64,000 nucleotides of DNA from an uncultured Prochlorococcus sp. Lineage in GTDB: Bacteria; Cyanobacteriota; Cyanobacteriia; PCC-6307; Cyanobiaceae. The DNA is taken from positions 56,818 through 120,817 of the forward strand of contig CACNJU010000002.1 of the NCBI GenBank assembly GCA_902620895.1, in the 5' to 3' direction. The number at the start of each line of letters is the position of its first letter. The stretch's first letter is position 1. The translations under genes and the position numbers were made by a program. The notes beneath the pieces were generated by a model. It ran no database searches and had not been told where the DNA came from. It worked only from the letters and a program-made list of their open reading frames with translations. Below, piece by piece: positions 49,234 through 59,383 of the stretch.

Positions 49234-50132
49234 ATAAATTCTTTTATTAACTTATTTGTTTTTTCAGGTTCTTCATCATGAGGACAATGACCCGCTCCAA
49301 GAATAATATCTAATCTTTTAATATTCCTGAATTGTTTCTTCCACTTTTTTGCTTCATTTAAAGATTCCCAAGGATCTTTTTCTCCCCAAATCAATTGGAT
49401 TGGAATATTAACCTTATCGAAAAGGTCAGTAGCAAGATAGTCGTCAAATAAGTTAATAAAACCACGAAATGCTTCTTTAGAGTTTTTCCTTTGAGAGGGT
49501 TTATAAAGTATTTCAATCAATTCTTCATCTATATTTTTTCCTGAAGGGTAAGCTTGTTCAAGTATTTTCTTTATAACTTTTGGATTTGCAGCTCTTGTAA
49601 AAAGTGTATTGCTAATTATTCTTTGTCTTACAAGCGTTTTTAATATGGGTCTTAGAAAATTCATCAAAATATCACTTTTTTGCAAACGTTTATCATCCAT
49701 AGTTCTTTGCGCACAATCAATCAAAATGACACCTTTACAATTATCTCTTAGAATTTCAGCAGCTTTTAATGAGATAACACCACCAATTGAGTTTCCTATT
49801 AAGTAAACAGGAGATTTTATAACCTCTGAACAAAATGATGATATTTGATTACTCCATAAATCAAAAGAATATTTAATTGAATTTTCTCTGTAAGGTTCGT
49901 AATTTAATAATGCATTAGGCTGACTACTTTCTCCAAATCCTATTAAGTCTATTGAGTAGCAAGTGAAAAATTTGCCAAGGAAGTCTTGATTATGTCTCCA
50001 ATGTTTTTTTGATGCCCCAAATCCATGAACAAAAAGAATATTGATATTTTTTTCAAAAGTAGATTCTTTTGATAAAGACCACGAAATTTCCCAATTTTTC
50101 CACTTCCAGGTTTCAGATTTATTTAAAGACAC
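49218..50132 (-). CDS. Alpha/beta hydrolase
   Basis: 304 residues. Oxyanion HGFGAS (36-41), nucleophile elbow GNSIGG with S115, acid in WGEKDPW (about 257) and the catalytic histidine in GAGHCPHDE (about 285). A lid-type helical insertion lies between about 140 and 230. Substrate unknown; such hydrolases in cyanobacteria are often compared with plant pheophytinase or epoxide hydrolases. Start GTG at 50130-50132. The 3' end overlaps the sigma factor gene. Confidence 0.85.
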   Translation of the reverse strand: MSLNKSETWKWKNWEISWSLSKESTFEKNINILFVHGFGASKKHWRHNQDFLGKFFTCYSIDLIGFGESSQPNALLNYEPYRENSIKYSFDLWSNQISSFCSEVIKSPVYLIGNSIGGVISLKAAEILRDNCKGVILIDCAQRTMDDKRLQKSDILMNFLRPILKTLVRQRIISNTLFTRAANPKVIKKILEQAYPSGKNIDEELIEILYKPSQRKNSKEAFRGFINLFDDYLATDLFDKVNIPIQLIWGEKDPWESLNEAKKWKKQFRNIKRLDIILGAGHCPHDEEPEKTNKLIKEFIQETK

Positions 50133-50220
50133 TATGAATATGCTTTTAGTTAAACTTTAATTCAAAAAAAAATTATTCGTTTTTAATAAATTATTCTTAG
50201 TTTAGGAAAATGTTCATTTT

Positions 50221-51219
50221 ATGCAAAAGAAGAAGGTAATATGTATCGGAGAGGCTTTAATAGATAGAATCAGAAATAAGTCAAATCAAGGATTTACAGA
50301 CTTTTTGGGTGGTGCCCCGGCTAATGTTGCTTGTGCATTAAGAAAATTAAAAATAGATTCAACATTTATAGGAAGTTTGGGCAATGATGATTATGGAAAA
50401 AAATTTATTATGCAATTTAATGAATTGGATGTTAATTTAGATTTCTTGCAAACACATAATGATTCATCTACTCGTGTGGTTAATGTAGATAGAGATCAAT
50501 TTGGAGATCGTTTTTTTTCAGGTTTTGAGGAAAGTCCTCACTCATGCTTTGCAGACGAAGTTCTTAGTAAGAAATTAATCGAAAAGGAAATTTTAAATTT
50601 GGAGAAATCTTTTCTAGAAACAAAATATTTGGTTACAGGAACGATCTTATTATCATCCCCAATATCAGCAGAGACTATTTTTTTTCTTTTAGAACAGGCT
50701 AAAAAATTTGCAGTTAAAGTAGTTATTGATTTGAATTGGAGAGAGGTCTTTTGGGACCATTCAAGTTTTTCATCAGAAATTAGTCAACTCGAGAGAGTTA
50801 ATTTAATCAAGAAATTTTTAAATCATGCAAATGTTTTAAAACTTGCTAAGGAAGAAGCAACTTTGTTTTTTGAGGATGAAAATCCTTTGCTAATATCTAA
50901 ACAATTGTCTAATAGACCAGATGTAATAATAACTGATGGAAAAAATCCAATTGCATGGTTTATTAATGGTTTGCATGGCATTAGCGAAACGCCTACTTCA
51001 CAAAAAATTGTTGATACAACTGGCGCAGGCGATGCTTTTCTAGCCGGCTTAATTTCAAAATTAATTTGTTCTGGCTATCCTTCCAATAAACTAGAAATAG
51101 AAGATTGTATCAAGTTCGCAAGTGTTTGTGGATTACTAACTTGTCTTGGTGAAGGTGCCATCGAGCAACAGCCAAATTATGAGAAGGCTAATAAATTTTT
51201 GGGATCTCTTATTTCGTAG
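50221..51219 (+). CDS. PfkB-family carbohydrate kinase (fructokinase)
   Basis: 332 residues. The ribokinase fold is shown by GEALIDRI at 8-15, LGGAPANVACALRKL (about 28-42), and the anion hole and catalytic base DTTGAGDAFLAGL (about 264-276). The start resembles cyanobacterial and plant fructokinases (CIGEALIDRI...FLGGAPANVACAL). Probable role: phosphorylating fructose released from sucrose. Its last 43 bp overlap the 3' end of tsaE on the other strand. Confidence 0.88.
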   Translation: MQKKKVICIGEALIDRIRNKSNQGFTDFLGGAPANVACALRKLKIDSTFIGSLGNDDYGKKFIMQFNELDVNLDFLQTHNDSSTRVVNVDRDQFGDRFFSGFEESPHSCFADEVLSKKLIEKEILNLEKSFLETKYLVTGTILLSSPISAETIFFLLEQAKKFAVKVVIDLNWREVFWDHSSFSSEISQLERVNLIKKFLNHANVLKLAKEEATLFFEDENPLLISKQLSNRPDVIITDGKNPIAWFINGLHGISETPTSQKIVDTTGAGDAFLAGLISKLICSGYPSNKLEIEDCIKFASVCGLLTCLGEGAIEQQPNYEKANKFLGSLIS

Positions 51220-51626
51220 TGTCTTCCATAATTTTTTGCGTAACTAATTTCTATTTTCCAGAAATTATCAATAATTGGTTCTACTAATTCTGGCCATTCA
51301 ATAACTAAAATAGCTTGTCTTTGTATTGCCTCTTCTTCTTCTAAAAAAAAAACTTCTTTTGCTGAAGAAACATTTTTTAACCTGTATAAATCGAGGTGAA
51401 TAAGTGGAATTTTTCCAGAGTTATAGTGATGCGATAAAGCAAATGTAGGGCTTGTAATGTCTTCAGATATTGATAAGCCTTTAGCGATCCCTTGAACAAA
51501 TGAAGTTTTCCCAGCCCCAATTGGACCCTGTAACAAAACAATTGATAGGGGATTTAATTTGTGTGAGAGTTTTTTTCCTAAATTTAAAGTCTCTTTTAAA
51601 TTCTCAACAAACACAAAATTGTACAA
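51177..51626 (-). CDS. tsaE: tRNA threonylcarbamoyladenosine biosynthesis ATPase TsaE
   Basis: Small ATPase acting with TsaB, TsaD and TsaC in making t6A37 of ANN-decoding tRNAs. 149 residues with P-loop GPIGAGKTSF (34-43), the TSPTFALSHHY region (about 58-68), and the Walker B-like HLDLYRL (about 76-82). Start TTG at 51624-51626; a GTG four codons later is an alternative. The 3' end runs 43 bp into the fructokinase gene. The promoter would lie in the 39 bp shared with ahcY. Confidence 0.93.
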   Translation of the reverse strand: MYNFVFVENLKETLNLGKKLSHKLNPLSIVLLQGPIGAGKTSFVQGIAKGLSISEDITSPTFALSHHYNSGKIPLIHLDLYRLKNVSSAKEVFFLEEEEAIQRQAILVIEWPELVEPIIDNFWKIEISYAKNYGRHYEIRDPKNLLAFS

Positions 51627-51665
51627 AAATCATATATAGTTTAATAGAAAAAGTATTCTCTAGAT

Positions 51666-53084
51666 ATGGTTGTTGCAAATTCAATTAAAACCTCTACTCC
51701 AAATTACGTAATTGCTGATATTTCTTTATCGGACTTTGGTCGCAAAGAAATTGAAATTGCAGAAACCGAAATGCCTGGATTAATGGCACTTAGAGATAAA
51801 TATCACTCAGAAAAGCCACTAAAAGGTGCAAAAATAGCTGGAAGTCTTCATATGACTATTCAGACAGCAGTCTTAATAGAAACTCTTGTTGATCTTGGTG
51901 CAGAAGTTAAATGGGCTTCATGCAATATTTTTTCAACTCAAGATCATGCGGCTGCAGCTATTGCAGATCAAGGTATTTCTGTGTTTGCAAAAAAAGGGGA
52001 GACTCTTGATGAATATTGGCAATATACCCACTCTATACTCGATTGGGGTTCAGACTCTCCAAATATGATTCTTGATGATGGTGGAGATGCAACTGGCTTA
52101 TTGATATTAGGTAGTAAAGCAGAAAAAGATTTATCTGTTCTAGATAATCCCGGTAATGAAGAAGAAATTGCTTTATTTAATTCTATTAAATCTAAGTTGA
52201 AGAATGATCGCGATTTTTATTCTAGAATAAAGAGTAATATCATTGGTGTAACTGAAGAAACCACAACGGGAGTTGCAAGACTTTATCAACTACAAAAGCA
52301 AAATGCTTTACCTTTCCCTGCTATCAACGTTAATGATTCAGTAACAAAGAGTAAATTTGATAATCTATATGGTTGCCGAGAATCTTTAGTTGACAGCATA
52401 AAGCGAGCCACTGATGTGATGATTGCTGGGAAGGTCGCTTTAGTGATTGGTTTTGGAGATGTAGGTAAAGGTTCAGCGCAGTCTCTAAGAGGACTTGGAG
52501 CTATTGTAAAAGTTGCTGAAATTGATCCAATTTGTGCTCTTCAAGCGGCAATGGAAGGCTTTAGCGTTGTTACATTAGACGATGTTGTAGAGGATATAGA
52601 CATATTTGTTACAGCAACTGGGAACTATCAGGTAATAACAAACGAAAATCTCGTCAAGATGAAGGATGAGGCTATTGTCTGTAATATCGGCCATTTCGAT
52701 AATGAAATTGATGTAGCTTCATTAAAAGATTATCCATGGGAAAATATTAAGCCGCAGGTTGATCACATAACTTTACCGAGTGGCAATAAAATAATCCTTT
52801 TAGCTGAAGGTAGATTAGTTAATTTAGGTTGTGCCACTGGACATCCAAGTTTTGTTATGAGTAATTCTTTTACTAATCAAGTACTAGCTCAAATTGAACT
52901 TTTCAATAAGTCAAAAAAATATGCTAAGGAAGTTTATGTTTTACCAAAACATCTAGATGAAATGGTAGCTAGATTACATCTTGATAAAATTGGCGCAAAA
53001 TTAACAAAATTAACTAAGGAACAAGCTGATTATATTAATGTCTCTGTTGAAGGTCCTTATAAACCAGAGCTTTATAGATACTAA
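51666..53084 (+). CDS. ahcY: S-adenosylhomocysteinase
   Basis: Hydrolyses S-adenosylhomocysteine to adenosine and homocysteine, clearing the product of methyltransferases. 472 residues, with the substrate domain ([26 protein letters not shown]) and the NAD domain ([10 protein letters not shown] around 259-268). The C-terminus [24 protein letters not shown] is the conserved end that reaches into the neighbouring subunit. Full length. Confidence 0.97.
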   Translation: MVVANSIKTSTPNYVIADISLSDFGRKEIEIAETEMPGLMALRDKYHSEKPLKGAKIAGSLHMTIQTAVLIETLVDLGAEVKWASCNIFSTQDHAAAAIADQGISVFAKKGETLDEYWQYTHSILDWGSDSPNMILDDGGDATGLLILGSKAEKDLSVLDNPGNEEEIALFNSIKSKLKNDRDFYSRIKSNIIGVTEETTTGVARLYQLQKQNALPFPAINVNDSVTKSKFDNLYGCRESLVDSIKRATDVMIAGKVALVIGFGDVGKGSAQSLRGLGAIVKVAEIDPICALQAAMEGFSVVTLDDVVEDIDIFVTATGNYQVITNENLVKMKDEAIVCNIGHFDNEIDVASLKDYPWENIKPQVDHITLPSGNKIILLAEGRLVNLGCATGHPSFVMSNSFTNQVLAQIELFNKSKKYAKEVYVLPKHLDEMVARLHLDKIGAKLTKLTKEQADYINVSVEGPYKPELYRY

Positions 53085-53086
53085 GT

Positions 53087-53746
53087 TTGAGTTTAATTTT
53101 CATAAATTTTCTTACTTCAATCCCCGACTACATAAGTTTGGCTGTTGAAAAGAATTCAACAATTGCATATCTTACTATTTGTCTGGCTATGTTTTTAGAA
53201 AATGTAATACCTCCAATTCCATCGGAGATAATTATGCCTTTGGGAGGGTTTTTCGTTTATCAACAAAAATTAAATTTCTATATTTTAGTTTTTTGGGGAT
53301 TACTTGGAACTATTTTAGGATCATTGCCTTGGTATTATTTAGGCAGATTAGTAAATGAAAAAAGACTTTCAATTTTTCTCGATAAAAAAGGAAAATATCT
53401 AGGTATTTCATCTAATGATTTAAATAAAAGTAAAAGGTGGTTTGATAAATACGGGGTTTCTCTAGTTTTCTGGGGCAGATTAGTACCAGGTATAAGAACT
53501 TTAATTTCAGTACCCGCTGGTATAGAACTGATGCCATTAAGAAAGTTTTTGATTTGGACTACATTTGGGAGCTTGATATGGGTAGCTCTTCTAACTTATG
53601 CAGGTTATTTATTTGGTGAAAATTATCTAATTATTGAAACTTACTTAGATCAAATTAAATATGTTGTAAAGCCAATTTTAATTTTAATTTTCTTATATTT
53701 TTTTATAAGAATACTTATTAGATTATTAAAAAAAAATAGAGCTTAA
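53087..53746 (+). CDS. DedA-family membrane protein
   Basis: 219 residues with five or six hydrophobic segments. Typical DedA features: FLENVIPPIPSEIIMPLGG (about 36-54) and the arginine motif FWGRLVPGIRTLISVPAG (about 127-144). DedA proteins are lipid flippases or proton-coupled transporters, with members moving undecaprenyl phosphate or phosphatidylethanolamine. Start TTG at 53087, 2 bp after the ahcY stop. It overlaps the ssb stop by 4 bp. Confidence 0.88.
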   Translation: MSLIFINFLTSIPDYISLAVEKNSTIAYLTICLAMFLENVIPPIPSEIIMPLGGFFVYQQKLNFYILVFWGLLGTILGSLPWYYLGRLVNEKRLSIFLDKKGKYLGISSNDLNKSKRWFDKYGVSLVFWGRLVPGIRTLISVPAGIELMPLRKFLIWTTFGSLIWVALLTYAGYLFGENYLIIETYLDQIKYVVKPILILIFLYFFIRILIRLLKKNRA

Positions 53747-54114
53747 AAAGGGATTTCACTTGAGTTACTACCATTAGAATATTGGTTATTATCGGACTCT
53801 TTTCTGGATCCAAGTAAGTTTAATCTATCTACCCTAACAACTGGTTTATATCTATCTTCCCCAGAATTTTTATCTTTCCAACTATCAATTTTAAAGCTTC
53901 CTGTAATTCCAATTAAAGATCCTTTTTTAACGTAATCTGCGGCTATTTGAGCTTGCTTGCCCCATATTTCTAAGTTAAACCAGTCGGGCTCTTCATCTCT
54001 ACTTCTTCTGTTAACTGCAAGTGTGAAATTTGCTACGATACTGCCAGATTCAAAATATCTGACATCTGGTTCTCTTCCTGCTCTGCCAACTAGGTTAATA
54101 GTGTTAATTTCCAT
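53743..54114 (-). CDS. ssb: Single-stranded DNA-binding protein
   Basis: 123 residues from the ATG at 54112-54114; the open frame goes on to 54138, but SSB proteins of this lineage begin [13 protein letters not shown]. One OB-fold domain ([49 protein letters not shown]). The C-terminus ends in SSEIPF, the acidic/aromatic tip used to bind partner proteins. Divergent from mreB, convergent with dedA. Confidence 0.93.
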   Translation of the reverse strand: MEINTINLVGRAGREPDVRYFESGSIVANFTLAVNRRSRDEEPDWFNLEIWGKQAQIAADYVKKGSLIGITGSFKIDSWKDKNSGEDRYKPVVRVDRLNLLGSRKESDNNQYSNGSNSSEIPF

Positions 54115-54243
54115 AATTTTTTTTTTAATACTACTCATATTTTCAAGATTTGCTCAAAGTTTTACGTGCTATTCATAACTAAACGACAGAATTATGAGAG
54201 CTTACTAAAAAATAGATATATTATTTATAAAAGTATTCTTATT

Positions 54244-55296
54244 GTGATTTTTAACAGATTTAAATTTTCTAGAGATATTGGCATAGATTTAGGAACAGCC
54301 AATACTCTTATACACGTATCAGGAAAGGGGGTTGTTTTACAAGAGCCTTCAGTGGTAGCTATGGATTTAGAAGAAGGTATTCCATTAGCTGTTGGTCAAG
54401 AAGCAAAGTTAATGCTTGGGAGGACTCCTGGCAATATAAGAGCCGTAAGACCTCTAAGGGATGGAGTGATCGCAGATTTTGATGCCGCAGAGCAAATGAT
54501 AAAAACATTTATTCAAAAATGTAACGAAGGCAAAGGGATAGTAGCCCCAAGAATAGTGATTGGTATTCCAAGTGGAGTTACTAGTGTTGAGCGAAGAGCA
54601 GTAAGAGAAGCTGGATTAGCCGGAGCTAGAGAAGTGCACTTAATTGATGAACCCGTTGCAGCAGCGATAGGTGCATCATTACCAGTAACTGAGCCAATTG
54701 GAACCATGATTGTTGATATTGGTGGAGGTACTACTGAAGTTGCAGTACTAAGTTTAGGTGGAACTGTATTGAGTGAATCTGTTCGTATAGCTGGCGATGA
54801 AATAAATGAGTCTATTGCTCTATATTTAAAAAAAGTTCACAACCTAGTTGTTGGAGAGAGAACTGCAGAAGATATTAAAATTAAAATTGGATCTGCATTT
54901 CCAGATGATGATTTTGATAAAACTACTTTAGAAGTTAGAGGTTTACATCTTTTATCAGGTCTACCAAGGTCAGTCACTTTGACATCAGGAGAAATCAGAG
55001 AAGCCATGGCTGAAACACTCAGCAAAATTGTAGAAGCTGTAAAAAGAACTTTAGAGCGGACCCCTCCTGAACTTGCTGCAGACATAGTTGATAGGGGGAT
55101 TATGCTTGCAGGAGGTGGAGCTTTAGTGAGAGGCATTAATGATTTATTGAGCGATGAAACAGGAATTTTTACTCACATAGCAGAAAACCCATTGCTCTGC
55201 GTAGTAAATGGTTGTGGAGAGGTTTTGGATGATTTTAAAAAACTGAAAAGAGTTGTTGATACTCCAGAATTCATAAGGAATGCCATAAGAGATTAA
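54244..55296 (+). CDS. mreB: Rod shape-determining protein MreB
   Basis: Actin-like filament protein that directs lateral wall growth. The open frame starts at 54166, but the first 26 residues are not MreB-like; a GTG at 54244 gives [20 protein letters not shown], the usual N-terminus, and 350 residues. Phosphate-1 motif DLGTANTLI, phosphate-2 [16 protein letters not shown] (about 157-172), adenosine loop [11 protein letters not shown]. Amphipathic start suggests membrane binding. First gene of mreBCD. Confidence 0.94.
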   Translation: MIFNRFKFSRDIGIDLGTANTLIHVSGKGVVLQEPSVVAMDLEEGIPLAVGQEAKLMLGRTPGNIRAVRPLRDGVIADFDAAEQMIKTFIQKCNEGKGIVAPRIVIGIPSGVTSVERRAVREAGLAGAREVHLIDEPVAAAIGASLPVTEPIGTMIVDIGGGTTEVAVLSLGGTVLSESVRIAGDEINESIALYLKKVHNLVVGERTAEDIKIKIGSAFPDDDFDKTTLEVRGLHLLSGLPRSVTLTSGEIREAMAETLSKIVEAVKRTLERTPPELAADIVDRGIMLAGGGALVRGINDLLSDETGIFTHIAENPLLCVVNGCGEVLDDFKKLKRVVDTPEFIRNAIRD

Positions 55297-55300
55297 TGAT

Positions 55301-56053
55301 ATGTTAGGTATCCGACGAATTTCTACTAGTCGTTGGTGGCATAAAAAGAAAAACTGGACTTTGTTTGTAATTTTTTTGTTTTTGGTTTTTGTAAGGATAT
55401 CAAAAGGTGCTTTTTATAAAGATTTTTATTATTTTATTTCAAAGCCTTTTTGGCCTGGTCAATTTCAAAAAGAAATTATTCTTAAGAGTAGAGACCAAGA
55501 ATATTTGATAAAGTTAAATCTTCTTAAAAAAGATAATAAAAGATTGCGGCAAATCTTATCTCTCCAAGAATTATCTAATAATTATGATATTTCAGCTGCA
55601 GTTATTTCGAGAAAAACAGGTAGTTGGTGGAGGCAAATAATTTTAAACAAAGGTTCAAAAGATGGAGTAGAAGTTGGTCATATTGTGGTTGGGCCCGGTG
55701 GTCTATTAGGAAGAGTAAAGGATACTTCTTTATTCACTTCTTCGGTAACATTAATAACTTCCCCAGAAAGTAAGCTAGGAGTTTGGGTGGACAGAATTCA
55801 AATTAATGGCTTGTTAGTCGGTTTAGGAGATGATTATCCTGTCCTAATACTTTATTCAAAAGATGCTGATATTAAAGTCGGAGATTTTGTTTCATCATCT
55901 CCTGCTAGCACGTTATTACCTCCAAATATCCCTATTGGTATTGTCCAATCTATAGATGAGACATCCAAATCTCAAAAAAAGGCAAAAATTTCACTTTTGG
56001 CAAAACCTCATGTAATTGATTGGGTGCAAATTTTAAAAGTAAATTCTAAGTGA
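55301..56053 (+). CDS. mreC: Rod shape-determining protein MreC
   Basis: 250 residues: one N-terminal transmembrane helix (about 18-34), a coiled-coil region (about 60-90), then the two-barrel periplasmic domain (VISRKTGSWWRQIILNKGSKDGVEVGH, GRVKDTSLFTSSV). MreC links MreB to wall synthesis enzymes. It lies 4 bp after mreB and overlaps mreD by 4 bp (GTGA). Confidence 0.93.
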   Translation: MLGIRRISTSRWWHKKKNWTLFVIFLFLVFVRISKGAFYKDFYYFISKPFWPGQFQKEIILKSRDQEYLIKLNLLKKDNKRLRQILSLQELSNNYDISAAVISRKTGSWWRQIILNKGSKDGVEVGHIVVGPGGLLGRVKDTSLFTSSVTLITSPESKLGVWVDRIQINGLLVGLGDDYPVLILYSKDADIKVGDFVSSSPASTLLPPNIPIGIVQSIDETSKSQKKAKISLLAKPHVIDWVQILKVNSK

Positions 56054-56568
56054 ATAAATTTTTTTCAAAAAAATTATCCATAATAAGCTTTATTCTTATC
56101 CCAATTATTTTTATGTGGCACCCTAATTGGCTTGGATTTTTAGGTGTTCAGCCATATTGGCCATTATTATGGTTATTGCCTTGGTCAATGATTAATGGAT
56201 CAATAAATGGATTAATATTTGGGTTGTTTTTAGGTATAATTTTAGATTCTCTAACTTTAGATGATAGTTTTACTCAAATACCAGGCTTAGTTTTTTGTGG
56301 GTTTTTGTTTGGGAGAATTAAATTACATAGTAATATTTTGGTGGGACATTTTAGGTATGGTTTAATTTGTTCTTTTGGAAGTTTTTTATGTGGTACTCTT
56401 TATCTTTTACAAATTTTGTTTAGAAACTTTTCAGATAGTAATTCTTTAATGTTGATTCCCAGTGTGAAAAATATCTTAGCTGAAGTTTTTTTGACAGGAT
56501 TTTTTGCCCCCTTTATTTGCTCCCTAATTTTAAAAATGTTTAAATTTTCAAGAAAAAAAATGCAGTAA
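56050..56568 (+). CDS. mreD: Rod shape-determining protein MreD
   Basis: 172-residue membrane protein with about five or six helices (FILIPIIFMWHPNWLGF, LLWLLPWSMINGS, FGLFLGIILDSLTLDD). Start GTG at 56050, overlapping the mreC stop. MreD sequences are poorly conserved, so the call depends mostly on position in mreBCD and topology. Confidence 0.85.
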   Translation: MNKFFSKKLSIISFILIPIIFMWHPNWLGFLGVQPYWPLLWLLPWSMINGSINGLIFGLFLGIILDSLTLDDSFTQIPGLVFCGFLFGRIKLHSNILVGHFRYGLICSFGSFLCGTLYLLQILFRNFSDSNSLMLIPSVKNILAEVFLTGFFAPFICSLILKMFKFSRKKMQ

Positions 56569-56745
56569 TAAATTCTGCTGAGAGGTAAAAGTGTTTGAAA
56601 AATTTTTTATCTTCAATTTATTTAAAATATTTGTAAACCTTAGGAATATCTCTTTGAGGGTTCATAATGTTATATTTTTAATTGTTAGAATATATATTCA
56701 ATGCAATAATTCTTTGCTTTGAAATATCGAGAAATTTTTTTAACT
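56569..56745. other. Intergenic region upstream of rpaB
   Basis: 177 bp, promoter region of rpaB. Possible -10 boxes: TATATT at 56671-56676 and TAGAAT at 56686-56691. A 43-codon open frame from GTG 56591 with a Shine-Dalgarno-like AGAGGT in front is present but looks like chance (see findings). No clear direct repeat of TTTACA (HLR1-type) is visible. Confidence 0.4.
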
Positions 56746-57492
56746 ATGTCAAAAGCAAGAATTTTAGTTGTTGACGATGAACCAGCAGTTTTGAAGGTAT
56801 TAGTTACCAGGCTTCAACTAGCTGGATATCAAGTTTATTCAGCCACTAACGGCGAAGAAGCTCTTGAGTCTTTCCACAAGGATTCCCCAGATTTGATAGT
56901 TCTTGATGTTATGCTTCCAAAAATGGATGGATTTGCTGTCTGTAGAAGAATTAGAGCTGAATCAGTAGTACCAATAATATTCTTAACAGCTCTAGAAGCT
57001 ATTTCAGAGAGAGTTGCAGGTTTAGATTTAGGGGCTGATGATTATTTATCTAAACCATTTAGTCCAAAAGAGTTAGAGGCTAGAATAGCTACTATTTTGA
57101 GAAGAATGGGCCCAACTGTATCGGTTACTGAAACTAAAGAAGTACCTTCAGGTAAAGGAGTTATGAAATTTGGAAGTTTAGTTGTTGATACTAATCGCAG
57201 ACAAGTTTCTAGAGCAGGAGATAGAATTAATTTAACTTATACTGAATTTAGCCTTCTAGAATTATTGTTTGACGAACCTGGTAAGGTTGTCCCGAGAGCA
57301 GAAATTTTAGAACAGCTATGGGGTTATCCTCCTCGTAGAGCAGCAGATTTAAGAGTTGTAGATGTTTATGTAGCTAGATTAAGAGGTAAATTAGAACCAG
57401 ATCCAAGAAATCCGGAATTAATATTGACTGTTAGAGGAATTGGTTACGCATCTCAGAGAGTTGGCGAAACCGCAACATCTTTGGCAAGTTGA
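56746..57492 (+). CDS. rpaB: OmpR-family response regulator RpaB
   Basis: Essential cyanobacterial regulator of photosynthesis and high-light genes, partner of the kinase NblS. 248 residues from the ATG at 56746; the frame extends to a TTG at 56719, but the family begins MSKARILVVDDE. Receiver domain with acidic D10/D11 and phospho-accepting D54 (VLDVMLPKMDG), GADDYLSKPF for the conserved Lys; then an OmpR-type winged helix (YTEFSLLELLFDEPGKVVPR, DVYVARLRGKLEPDP). The alternative RpaA is less likely given this N-terminus. Confidence 0.92.
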   Translation: MSKARILVVDDEPAVLKVLVTRLQLAGYQVYSATNGEEALESFHKDSPDLIVLDVMLPKMDGFAVCRRIRAESVVPIIFLTALEAISERVAGLDLGADDYLSKPFSPKELEARIATILRRMGPTVSVTETKEVPSGKGVMKFGSLVVDTNRRQVSRAGDRINLTYTEFSLLELLFDEPGKVVPRAEILEQLWGYPPRRAADLRVVDVYVARLRGKLEPDPRNPELILTVRGIGYASQRVGETATSLAS

Positions 57493-57541
57493 GCCATAGT
57501 CTGATAATTTTATTAAATAAAACAAATATATAAAATAAATT

Positions 57542-59080
57542 TTGTCTGAAATAAGAGAAGCACGCTTACAAAAAGCTAATTCATTAGTTAATAAAGGATT
57601 TGCTTCTTACTCACAGAGTTTTAGGGTATCACATACAACCAGTTTTCTGATTCAAAAATTTGATTATTTAGAAAATGGTCAAGAGGAAGACTTTAGCGTT
57701 TCTATTGCTGGTAGGGTGATGGCAAAAAGAGTAATGGGTAAAATTGCCTTTTTCTCGATTAGCGATCAAGAAGGTCAGATTCAGCTTTATCTAGATAAAA
57801 GGATAATTAATTTATATTTAGAAACACAAAAACTACTTTCTTTTGAAGATATCAAGGAAATAGTGGATATTGGTGATTGGATAGGCGTCCATGGAACTAT
57901 CAAAAAAACAAATAAAGGAGAACTTTCAATTAAAGTAGAGAAATGGGAAATGTTATCCAAATCATTACAACCTTTACCAGATAAATGGCATGGTTTAACT
58001 GATGTTGAAAAAAGATATAGACAACGATATGTAGATTTAATAGTAAATCCTCACTCTAAAAATGTATTTAAAACAAGGGCAAAATGTATAAGTTTTATAA
58101 GAAAATGGCTAGATAATAGAAATTTTTTAGAGATAGAGACTCCAATTCTGCAATCTGAAGCTGGTGGTGCTGAAGCAAGACCATTTATAACTCATCACAA
58201 TACATTAGATATTCCGTTGTACCTAAGAATAGCTACAGAATTACATTTAAAAAGAATGGTTGTTGGAGGATTTGAGAAAGTATATGAATTGGGCAGAATC
58301 TTCCGTAATGAGGGGATAAGTACAAGGCATAATCCAGAATTTACCTCTGTTGAAATTTATCAAGCTTTTTCTGATTATGTCGATATGATGAATTTAACAG
58401 AAGAATTGATTAAAGATATTGTTGCTGATACATGTGGATCTTTAATTATAAATTATCAAAATAAAGAAATTGATTTTTCTAAACCTTGGTTAAGAATATC
58501 CATGAAAGACATTGTCAAGAAATATACAGGGATTGATTTTGATTCTTTCAGGGGAGACTTTCTAGCAGCAAAACAAGCCGTTAAAAATATAAATGTTGAT
58601 TTCTCTAACAAAGTAAATACTATGGGAAGACTTTTAAATGAGGTCTTTGAGCAAAAAGTAGAATCAAAACTTATAGAACCTACTTTCGTTATCGATTATC
58701 CTGTTGAAATTTCCCCTTTAGCTAGGCCTCATCTAGATAATAAAGAAATAGTTCAAAGATTTGAATTGTTTATTGTTGGCAGAGAACTGGCAAATGCGTT
58801 TAGTGAGTTGATAGATCCAGTGGATCAAAGAGAAAGAATGCAATTACAGCAATCTCTTAGAGATGAAGGAGATCTTGAGGCTCACTGTATAGATGAAGAT
58901 TTTTTAAATGCTTTAGAGATTGGCATGCCGCCTACGGGAGGATTAGGTATAGGCATTGATAGGCTAATTATGTTAATTACTAATAGCGCATCGATTAGAG
59001 ATGTAATCCCTTTCCCATTGTTAAAACCAGAAATAACTTCCAAAAAAAGTGAAAAATTACCCTTGAATGAAGTAAAATAG
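57542..59080 (+). CDS. lysS: Lysyl-tRNA synthetase, class II
   Basis: Charges tRNA-Lys. 512 residues: N-terminal OB-fold anticodon domain (about 45-160; [21 protein letters not shown]), class II core with motif 1 in [30 protein letters not shown] (about 208-220), motif 2 [15 protein letters not shown] (about 257-271) and motif 3 [13 protein letters not shown] (about 472-484). Start TTG at 57542, 49 bp after rpaB. Length is normal. Confidence 0.95.
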   Translation: MSEIREARLQKANSLVNKGFASYSQSFRVSHTTSFLIQKFDYLENGQEEDFSVSIAGRVMAKRVMGKIAFFSISDQEGQIQLYLDKRIINLYLETQKLLSFEDIKEIVDIGDWIGVHGTIKKTNKGELSIKVEKWEMLSKSLQPLPDKWHGLTDVEKRYRQRYVDLIVNPHSKNVFKTRAKCISFIRKWLDNRNFLEIETPILQSEAGGAEARPFITHHNTLDIPLYLRIATELHLKRMVVGGFEKVYELGRIFRNEGISTRHNPEFTSVEIYQAFSDYVDMMNLTEELIKDIVADTCGSLIINYQNKEIDFSKPWLRISMKDIVKKYTGIDFDSFRGDFLAAKQAVKNINVDFSNKVNTMGRLLNEVFEQKVESKLIEPTFVIDYPVEISPLARPHLDNKEIVQRFELFIVGRELANAFSELIDPVDQRERMQLQQSLRDEGDLEAHCIDEDFLNALEIGMPPTGGLGIGIDRLIMLITNSASIRDVIPFPLLKPEITSKKSEKLPLNEVK

Positions 59081-59109
59081 TTAAATTGATCCAATACGAA
59101 ATTTTTTAA

Positions 59110-59355
59110 ATGAGTGGTGAACGTGTTGGTTTCCGTTTCAAACATGCGGATGCAGTAGTAAAAAGAAATCCTCAAGGCCGATCAAGAAGAGGATGGGTTA
59201 TTGAACCAGTAGAGCAAACTACAAGTAGAGGTACAAAAATGCCTGCATACAAAATTCGCTGGAGAGATAGTGAGAGGCCAGAAACTGTATTGCAGCATAT
59301 GCTAATTGCAGATCCAGATCCTTCTCCACCTCCAACTTCAGTAAGTTTAGATTGA
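59110..59355 (+). CDS. Conserved cyanobacterial hypothetical protein
   Basis: 81 residues, no known domain. Basic first half (GFRFKHADAVVKRNPQGRSRRGWVIEP) followed by beta-like sequence (MPAYKIRWRDSERPETVLQHMLIADPDP) and a Pro/Ser tail. The pattern VIEP...YKIRW resembles small SH3-like barrels that bind nucleic acid or proteins, but this is a loose impression. It lies 29 bp after lysS and converges with smpB. Confidence 0.7.
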   Translation: MSGERVGFRFKHADAVVKRNPQGRSRRGWVIEPVEQTTSRGTKMPAYKIRWRDSERPETVLQHMLIADPDPSPPPTSVSLD

Positions 59356-59383
59356 TACTTTTAATAATTCTGACTAATCAATT

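Noticed and set aside
54166..54243. 26-residue N-terminal extension of MreB
   Set aside because: The upstream residues do not resemble any MreB; the GTG at 54244 gives the canonical N-terminus, and the upstream stretch is better read as the ssb/mreB promoter region.
57508..57522. TTTTATT-A-AATAAAA inverted repeat before lysS
   Set aside because: A/T only, short and expected by chance in this base composition.
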